A stretch of 64,000 bases of DNA. Source: Actinomortierella ambigua. Taxonomy: Eukaryota > Mortierellomycota > Mortierellomycetes > Mortierellales > Mortierellaceae. Each line of letters starts with the position of its first letter. Within the stretch, counting starts at the first letter, position 1. The stretch spans positions 46,314 to 110,313 of the forward strand of contig JAAAJB010000032.1 of the NCBI GenBank assembly GCA_016098155.1. Reading direction: 5' to 3'. Made by a program: the position numbers and the translations under genes. This document shows positions 56,535-64,000 of this stretch, in pieces. The notes below the pieces were generated by a model. The model was not told where the DNA came from. It made no database searches and saw only the letters and a list, made by a program, of their open reading frames with translations.

Positions 56535-58647
56535 CTAGTACCGGACACCAGCTTGCATAGGCATGGCTCCACGGCTGGCCGGTGGTAGTGATGATGGTGC
56601 CGACGTGTTTGACGGTGGCATCCGTGCCATGTTATGCTGCTGAGCCATCGGTGACGAACCCGTCATCTGCGAGGATGACGAGGGAGGCGGAGGCGGCAAT
56701 GGACCTCGTCCGTGGCCCATCACTGATCCCTGTGCCACTCCAGAGACTGCGCCCGCTGCGCTCATAGCCATTGGCTTGGCTCCATTAGGCCCTGTAAGAG
56801 AGGCTCCTGGGGGAAGAGGTGGTGGTGGTCCGTGCGGAGACTGCTGTTGCTGAGACGCCTGAGGACCCATTGGGTGATGCGGTCGACCAGGCTGAGGCAT
56901 ACCGCCGCACTGTGGGTTGTACCCTGAAGGGTTGCTGATCGTATCGACATAAACGCCATTCGCCTGTGCCACCGGACAATCCTTGTGGGCCAACAGCAAT
57001 GCCTTCAGATGGATGATCTCGTCTCGAAGAGCCGCTGTTTGGCTCTGGAGATGCTCATTGTCTGTCGTGAGGTACTCCACCTTGGCCTGCAAGTTGGACA
57101 GCCACTGCTTCTTTCTCTGGCGACATTTCAATGCAGCTATATTTTTAGATAAAAGATCACAGATATTAAGGTCAGCTCTCAACGCACATTTTTTTTCAAT
57201 GACATTTCAGGCTCATCATAAACCACACACATACACACACGAGCAACCACAAAAAAAAAAAAAAAAACGCTTGTGAAACATTTTTCTCGTACCTTGGCGG
57301 TTTCGCTCCAAAAAGTTGCGACGCTTCTCCTCCTCATCCATCGGGGGTTTTTCGTCCTTCTTCTTGCCACTCTTTGATGCACCACTTGCCGAATTACCGT
57401 TTTTGTTGCCATTGTGATTGGAGCTGTGATGGGATGTCGTATCGCTGTTATGTGTGGAGGACCGCTTTGACCGATCCGAGTCGTCGCTATGCTCTTCCGA
57501 ATCCATGCGACTCCGCCGAATGCCACGTGGGCTATCGTCATTCATATGATGTGTTGGCATGTGCGAGGCTCCATGTGGCATCGAGTGCGGGTGGTGTACA
57601 TTTCCTCCCATCACCGACGGGCCTACGTTACCGTTGCTTTCGTGCTCCCGCTTGATCCACATTTCACGATGTGTTGCCTGTGCCTGGCTCAAAAGATGAA
57701 GATTGCCATACGCCTCGGCCGATTGTGCACCTTGTTGTGGGGGCGCCTGACTGGGCATGTATCTCTGATTCATCGTTGGCTGGTTAGATGGTGGGAAGGG
57801 CTGGGAGCGAGGATCGCCATGACCCGGCTGAGGAGGGAGAGGGTGGGCTTGTGGTGGAGGCGGATTGTACATGTTGGGTGCAAATGGCTCTGCTGTTGGG
57901 CCTGCAGTACTGCCTATGGCAGCTGGAGGGGGTGGGAGTGTGTGAGAGCCAGGCACCTCCAGGAACGGCGGGACAGCGTTGTCGGCAAGTGGCGGTGGTG
58001 CAGTTGAAAAAATATTGGAGATGGAAGCTGTCGTGGTGGGGAATGAGCCAACGGGAATAGGGTTCTGGGGTTTCTCAAAAACAATGGGGTTTTGTGGTCC
58101 TTCGAGCATCGACGGTGACAATGGCCCCATACGCAGTGACTGAGGGTCCCACTCAAATTCTGTACCAGATGGAAGGCGACCGGAAATGGCCTCAATAGGT
58201 GGCAGTACTGGTTTGGGTGTCTCTGGCTTGAGCGATGACGGTGATGATGAGTTCTTGTCACCTGTCATTCCTGAGAAACTTTGTTCGAAAGGGTTGGGTT
58301 CCATGTCCAGTTTTGAGCTCGCCTGCAGATACCGGACAGGACTTCCGCCGTTGACGGGTGCCGCAAGTGGTTTCTCCCGCTTCTCGTCCTCTGCCGCCGT
58401 AGCAATGATGAAGGGTACTGCATTCGACGACGGTGGCATATCTATGTGATCAGTTAAAATGACATCATTCATCAATTAGCACAGGACTTTGAAGAGACAG
58501 ACAGCGCATTGAAGAGTCTTTTCACCACACCACAGACATACCACCAGATTGGGGAGCGACGTTATTTGCTGATTGCACAACGGAGATGGGCCCCTTGAGA
58601 TCGCCTCCGGGGACAAGGTTTGTAGGCAAGGTGCCAACGGTTGTCAT
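56535..58647 (-). CDS. Atf1/CREB-type bZIP transcription factor
   Basis: Three exons: 58542-58647, 57293-58441 and 56535-57136, giving 618 residues. The bZIP domain, about residues 405-475, straddles the last intron: NRQ and AALKCRQRKK form the DNA-contact motif NxxAAxxCR, then heptad leucines run through VEYLTTDNEHLQSQTAALRD. An N-terminal segment KLDMEPNPFEQSFSG near residues 90-105 matches the Aft1 HRA-type motif of fungal Atf1 proteins. Pro/Gln/Ser-rich activation-like regions fill the rest. Relatives are targets of the Hog1/Sty1 stress kinase pathway and bind TGACGTCA-type sites. A TGACG half-site lies in the catalase promoter of this window. The start ATG lies 36 codons before the intron and has a plausible context. 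Confidence 0.92.
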
Positions 58648-59553
58648 GACTCTAGCCCAAGATGTGTCGATGGCAATGGATATAGTGGGAGGAAGGATTG
58701 GGGCGAGTGTAGTTGAGAGGGTGCGTAACTGTGTTGCTGAAAGGGACTACTGCTATTTCGTGAGGAAAACGAACAAAATTGATGGTCAGTTGGTTGGTCG
58801 TATTGTAAAGAGTGAATGGGTAAGAGTGTATGGATAGTCTGACTTCATGGAGACGCCGTTGCAACGAGGGCGGGTATAAAAGACAGAACCAAGGTTCAGA
58901 ATGAAAAAATGAAGTTTGTGTGTGACAAAAGGGAGAGTGGGAAATGGTGGCGAGAGAGCGACAAAAGGGGGGGAGGGAGGGAGAAGAGTAAACCAAGAAA
59001 GCGGGTCGTATGGAGGGTTACTCTGTGTTCTCTGAGGGAGGGGCAAGCAGATGAGCGCACTCAAAAGGGCAACGATGTGTGTAGAGACGAGAGGAGGAAG
59101 AGACAGAGAGAAGGGAGAGAGGACGAAGGGGGGGAGAAGGAGGGGAAGGAAGATTGAGATGGCGATAGACGGGGGGGAGTTGGGGGAGGGGGTTTGCTGT
59201 TGTTGTTGTAGGGTGGGGGGGGGACAAGCGAATGATACGAGAGGCTGGATGAATGATATGAAATGCGTGGTGTGGGGGGTGGTCAGGTCAGAAAAGTGGT
59301 GAAAAGAGACAAGCCCAAACAGCTTTCTTTTTCCTTTGACCTTGCAAAGAGAGAAAGAAGAAAAAAAAACTAACTAGCCTAGATGGAAAAGAAAAAGACA
59401 GTACGACGACAAGCGTTGGAACCAATAAGAGAAAGTAACCTTCGTTTGCGCGCTTGCTCGCTGTCCCGTTTTACATAAGGACGCAGCGCAAGACGGCAAG
59501 CAAGGCGAGGACTGAGCGTCCCCCTCCGGGTGGCAGCAGCAGAAGTGGCAGCA

Positions 59554-59584
<31 letters not shown>

Positions 59585-61318
59585 CAGCAGCAGCAGCAGC
59601 AGCAACATATCATGGCCACTGCTGCGACGTTAGATGGTGTGAGTATGCCCGGGAAAAGGGAGATGGGGGAGGGAGGGCAAGAGACAAGCGTCAAATCGGG
59701 GATCCGATACCCTTTCACCTCCGCGAGTCCTTTTGGTCGGAAGCGTTGAGTTTTTTCAACGGGAAGAAAGGAGCTGTAGGAGAGAAGGAATATGAAGGAA
59801 GGGAACGAAGGAGGAGGAGGAGAAGGGAGGGGGGGGGGAGAAGAACAAGAGACAAGGAGGATAGCCAGAATTACCCTTACAAGAGGCGAATAGGTGACAC
59901 CAGGCTGTTTGTAAGAAGAGGAATATATATACACAGAGCAGCTATGATGCGGATGGCAAGGCGCAGGTTTCAATCAAGAGACTGTCGATGGAGGAGAGAG
60001 GTGGGCGAGGGAGAGACAGAGAATGAGAAAAACAGTACAATGCAAGCGCAGTACTACGAGTGATGGAAGGATGAATAATGGTGGGATTGAATTGAATGAA
60101 GAAAAAGAAAGAGAGAGAGAAATTGAGGAGAAAAAGATGACGAAAGAAGTGCTCTCGCTGTTTCCTCCCGCCCTTCTCCTCCCCTCTCCCTCTCCCTCCC
60201 CCCCTCTCCCTTCCTCTCTCTGTCTCTTTCACACACTTTCTCTCTGATGATTGCCCTACTGTGTGTGTGTGTATATGCAAACCATGCGTGCCCTCCTCTC
60301 CCTCCCTCTCTCCCTCCCCTCCGACCCATGGGTAGGTAGCGAGGTGCGACTTTTGTAGACAAGGACCCAGTGGTGGCCAGGTACACTCCCACAAAACCAT
60401 GCCCAGTATTTTTTTCTTTTTGAAAAGGTTTCAAGTCCTCATGACCGGCTGAGCCAGAGAGGATGTTCACACCCCCCCCCCTTCCTCTCTCTCATGACGC
60501 CCTTGCTATCTCGCCGGCACCCTCCATTCTGTCTACTTCGTTCTCGCTCTGTGTGGTAAAAAAGTGTACAAACAACGCTCGGCATGGACGCTAGGGAAAT
60601 ACAAAGAAGGAAAGAACAAAGGGCCATCTGCCAATCGTGCAGTCAGTACCTGAAAAGTGAGAAGCAATAAGGAAAGGGAGGTTTTAAAGCTGATGAATGG
60701 AGAACTGGATTAAGGATGCCCTCTGTGTCGATGAAAGGATGTATAATGAAGAAGAAAATAAAAAGCGTTGAAAAAAAAAAGGTTTTATTACGTCATTTTG
60801 ACACTTTTCAATCAGAAGCCAGGGGCCGTTCGCTTGAGCCATTAGGGATTGTGAGATCGTACAGCAAATCTGGCAAGGCCTTCTGTTATTAATGTTAGTG
60901 CGTAGGGGTCCAAAGTTAGCTCGATATGTACAGAAGGTCATTCCTCAGCTAAAGAGGATTGGAGGCATGGCCGAGGGAGATAGTGAGAGACTGAGAGAGG
61001 AGAGAGAGTGAGAGAGCGGAGAAATTTTGACGGTTTGGACATCAATGATCTTTGCAGGGACCACCCACCTCGGTGATGACATCAAATATGCATTTTCTGG
61101 GAAGATTTGTATGACGCCCATTGCTCAGTCAACTTGTCGCTTTCTCACGCGGGAACGAAGGACCATCCCTCCCTCAAGACCCGAAGTGCGTGAAGATCTC
61201 AGCCGTGACAAAACAACGTATCTTCTCAATCCCCACCTTGCAAAGGGATTGACCTTACTGAAAACCAGTCACAAACGCGCCCATAAACAGACTTTTCTTC
61301 TTTTTTGGCTTTGCCATC
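58648..61318. other. Long divergent intergenic region
   Basis: A 2.7 kb region between the bZIP gene (-) and the BMT6-like gene (+). It is rich in G/A tracts (58910-59230, 59760-59850) and holds a CAG/CAA repeat at about 59533-59606, a GT run near 60259-60275 and C/T tracts near 60160-60245. Frames near 59374-60063 on both strands are driven by these repeats. No gene is called. The length suits a stress regulator with a long leader, but that is conjecture. Confidence 0.5.
59533..59606. repeat. CAG/CAA trinucleotide repeat
   Basis: An almost unbroken array of CAG and CAA triplets in intergenic DNA. It would read poly-Gln or poly-Ala on the + strand, or Cys/Leu runs on the - strand, but no gene encloses it. 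Confidence 0.85.
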
Positions 61319-62849
61319 ATGTCCGTCAACAACAACAACAACAACAACGCAGAAAGTGCGCCAGTGAGCGCCAAAACCAAGAAGAGGGCTTTGAGTGACA
61401 AGCCTGCCAAGCTTCTCCCTGAGAGAAATGTGCGGACAGTCTTTGGCTCGAATCCCGATCAGTTTCTTCTCAACGCTGTGAAGGAGGCCTGCTATGGTGC
61501 ATTCTCACTGCCGACTTTTGACCAAGCCCTTCAAAGGATAAAGTCTCATTTCTACGACAGGGACTATGACGCCGTCTTTCAGAATCCCGAGCACTTGCCT
61601 GTCTACTCGGCTAGGTATGCGCCGAGCCGTGCGCTCTGCTACTACCACATGTTCCTGGAGCACCCGACGCTTCTCAAGCCTCTAGAGGGAGGGCCTTCAA
61701 CCATTCTTTGCATCGGAGCGGGTGCAGGCAGCGAGCTCATGGGCATCGCTGCAGCGATGGTCCATGTTGCCCCCTTGACAGTGACGACGAGCAGCACCTC
61801 CTCGACAGCCAAAACCAAGAAATCGGCATGCACAGGCAAACAAGAGGAGGTGAGCCACAGTAAAGGAGCACACAGCTCGTCCGCTCATGCATCAGAGACC
61901 ACGGAGGCGATCACGGATACGTTCAAACAAACTGAATCAGGAAATACAGGAGGCATGACAGCAGTGGATCTTGCGACCGATCCTGCACCTCCCCCTCCTC
62001 CTCCTGCTGCTGCTCCATCTCGCTCTGCTGCTGAAGACATGGAAAGTACCGCGGATTCGTCTACATCTGCTCCTATCACCTCTGTGCCAGTGTCCGGCGA
62101 CGATACCGCCAGTAACCAAGGCAGGAGTAAGGTCAATGTCAACAAAAGTACAGATATCGACAGTTCGCTTGCAGCGTCCGTGGAGCAGCAGCTCGATCTC
62201 ACAATCCCCTGTGATACCGCCATTGCTGTAGCGCCAGAAAAGAAGTCAAAGGTCAAGAAGCCAAAGAAGCACCAGGTGAAGCTGGTCATTCAAGACTATG
62301 TCGACTGGTCTGGCATCCTTGAACCAATGCAGAAGGTGGTGCGAGATCGCATGAACTTGCCCAAGGACCGACTCAAGGTCGAGACCGAGGTCAACAACAT
62401 TCTGGACTTGGACCCCAGTGTTCTTGCTCGCGTGGCCGAGGCCGATCTGGTCACGTTCCTCTTTGTCCTCAACGAGCTCTTCCAAGACAAGAAGCGCACC
62501 ATGTTGCTTGTTGCTAAAGTCGTTGCTGCGATGCGTCCAGGAGCTCAGTTGCTGGTATGAAGTCAATCTCTCTTTTTTCATGTGATACTGAGATAAAGCA
62601 AAATGTGGGTGTTGTGCTTTAACTGACATTTTTTTTTGACATTTCTAGGTTGCCGACAGCGCAGGATCCTTCTCCAACCTCAAAGTGGGCGAGCGAACTT
62701 ACATGGTCTACATGTTACTGGATCACCTCAAGGATCTCGAGATTGTTTACAAAGATGATGCTACCTGGTATCGTTGTCCACCCAATGCAACGTATCCTCT
62801 CAAGTTGGAAAATATGAGGCATTTCGTCCGCATTTACAAAAAGATATAA
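61319..62849 (+). CDS. BMT6: BMT6-type 25S rRNA uridine-N3 methyltransferase
   Basis: Two exons, 61319-62554 and 62649-62849, give 478 residues. The family (Methyltransf_34) methylates uridine N3 in large-subunit rRNA using S-adenosylmethionine; yeast BMT6 acts at position 2843. Signatures are the N-terminal FDQALQRIKSHFYDRDYDAVF block, APSRALCYYHMF, the SAM-binding loop ILCIGAGAGSELMG near residue 125-145, and the later QDYVDWSGILEP and ADLVTFLFVLNELFQDKK. Between the SAM loop and the core continuation, about residues 155-317, sits a Ser/Ala/Pro-rich disordered insert ending in a lysine-rich KKSKVKKPKKHQ. The second exon restores the VADSAGSFSNL strand and the C-terminal end. It would act in the nucleolus. 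An AATAAA begins four bases after the stop. Confidence 0.88.
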
Positions 62850-64000
62850 CCAAATAAACCACATATTCCAATCAAGAGGACGAATTACGGCGGCAAGAAC
62901 AGCGTGTTTCTCTTTCACTCCCACTGTGTCACACATGGGTGATGCAGTATGACATGACAAACAATTGATATGCTCTTCCAACTCGCTCATAGCAACAAAG
63001 CATGTGCGATAGCCTTAAAAGGGAACGAGATAATAGGTCCATGCCGTCTGACACAATGAAGGGGGAGAAGAAAGCATCCACCTCAGTACGTTCTCCCATT
63101 CCAAGCGAAATATGCTTGAAGGGTGAACATTTACAAATTCAAGGCTGCAAGTAAATTTGAAGATTCATTGGTATAATGGACAGCTTCCTAACATGTCAAC
63201 GGAGACAGGCACTTATGTAGATCTGTGAAATCACTCTTCATCGTAGTCGTTCTCTTCTACTTTGCTGTCGCGTTTGTCTTCTCACTCGAATAATCCAAAT
63301 AAAGAGCCACGGTAGAATAGCGTTGGACTAATACGGAGATACCAAAAAGTGTAAGAATATCATTCATGCTGCAACAGGCATTACTACCAAATTCAAAGAG
63401 ATCGAAAGAGGTGCCAAAAAAAATCCAGGCAGCCGAAAACACTCCTCGCTGCCACTACTGGAGATTGAGGCTGAACGAACAGAGTAATCTGCGCATTCGT
63501 TGTGGCCGTTTCAAGTGCTTAAAGTTGTGTGACCAAGAGATCCTGCCCTGCAATTTTGTTGAATTCCACGCAGTGTGTTTCCCTTTAAAGACACAGCCTA
63601 GTGCCCCGAAGGTGGGGACACAATGACGTAGAATCCTTGCTGAAAGTACGTGGTGCACCGGGCACCAGCGCGCACATCATGGAAGCTTTACCAAGGGCTC
63701 TCTGGCACGCGGTTCTGAGGCGTCCGTTGGTGTTGTTAGCCACCCTTTCTTTCAGTACCTCTGTCGAAATATTGAGATCCATAAAAATCGATTGATTGCA
63801 ATAGTTGACTTTGAAAGTCGACTACGAACTACGAAAAGATCTTGCCGTGCTCACCATCTAAACAGAAGAAGAAGAAAGAAAAGACAAAAATCAATGGGTA
63901 GTCATGCTGGTCCAAAAGAGTGGCTCTGAGCTGATACCCCCTGTTCTATTACTCGAGGCCCCCTCGGGGAGTCCGACCCCGAGACAGCCGGCAAGAAGGC
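62850..64000. other. Terminal region without a recognised gene
   Basis: Contains the BMT6-like polyadenylation signal at 62853-62858 and short frames with no recognised product (for example 63366-63626, +). A TGGTATAATGG motif near 63170 resembles a tRNA A box but has no T-arm. The last 50 bases hold an inverted repeat, CTCGGGG at 63963-63969 and CCCCGAG at 63977-63983, separated by seven bases. Confidence 0.5.

Noticed and set aside
59374..60063. Frames of about 180-200 codons on both strands near the CAG/CAA repeat
   Set aside because: Both are driven by the triplet repeat and purine tracts and contain no recognisable domain.
63165..63215. tRNA-like sequence with TGGTATAATGG
   Set aside because: The A-box-like motif is present, but no T-arm with GGTTCGA-type loop and no pairing acceptor stem follow at the required spacing.
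63963..63983. GC-rich inverted repeat at the window edge as a transposon terminus
   Set aside because: Only a seven-base arm is present and the sequence ends 17 bases later. No partner terminus or element gene was found in the window.

Overview
The window is nuclear DNA of a filamentous, early-diverging fungus. Most genes have several short introns (GT..AG, often GTAAGT or GTATGT donors), leaders are C/T-rich, codons are GC-leaning, and the proteins carry long Ser, Gln and Asp/Glu runs. The gene set fits Mucoromycota, most likely a Mortierella relative: a lunapark protein, an Asi-type RING membrane protein, histidine-brace secreted proteins, an Atf1-type bZIP factor and a very large receptor-type hybrid histidine kinase. 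The phylum call is inference, since no marker gene was compared. No rRNA, convincing tRNA, intact transposon or CRISPR array was seen.

Layout. 0.2-8.2 kb: lunapark (-), a borealin/Nbl1-like protein (+) and an Asi1/Asi3-like RING membrane protein (-). 8.2-11.2 kb: gene-poor, with one tentative six-cysteine secreted protein (-). 11.2-19.5 kb: a histidine-brace LPMO-like protein (+), catalase (+), S-adenosylhomocysteine hydrolase (-) and a Cupin_5/DUF985 protein (+). The last two are divergent and separated by a region holding a diverged direct duplication. 19.5-23.1 kb: no intact gene, but broken coding relics. 23.1-33 kb: a low-complexity protein (-), a pyruvate dehydrogenase kinase family protein (+) and an alpha/beta-hydrolase fused to a dual-specificity phosphatase (+). 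34.1-43.4 kb: a 2824-residue hybrid histidine kinase (+). 43.9-52.1 kb: a Ser-rich protein (-), a single-pass membrane protein with a PPxY motif (+) and a second histidine-brace secreted protein (+). 52.8-62.8 kb: a HAD nucleotidase-like protein with an acidic tail (-), an Atf1/CREB-type bZIP factor (-) and a BMT6-type rRNA methyltransferase (+).

The genes are not an operon or an obvious cluster. Loose themes are signalling (histidine kinase, PDK-type kinase, phosphatase fusion, bZIP), oxidative and secreted redox chemistry (catalase, two LPMO-like proteins), methyl-group metabolism (SAH hydrolase, rRNA methyltransferase) and ER or nuclear membrane biology (lunapark, Asi-like ligase).

The most striking item is the histidine kinase. 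From the outside inward it looks like an animal receptor guanylyl cyclase: signal sequence, periplasmic-binding-protein-like ectodomain, one membrane span, a catalytically dead kinase-homology domain, then a cyclase-type signalling helix. The cyclase is replaced by HisKA, HATPase and receiver domains. Exon boundaries throughout were built by hand from splice consensus and reading-frame continuity. All multi-exon models keep frame, but none was tested against transcripts.
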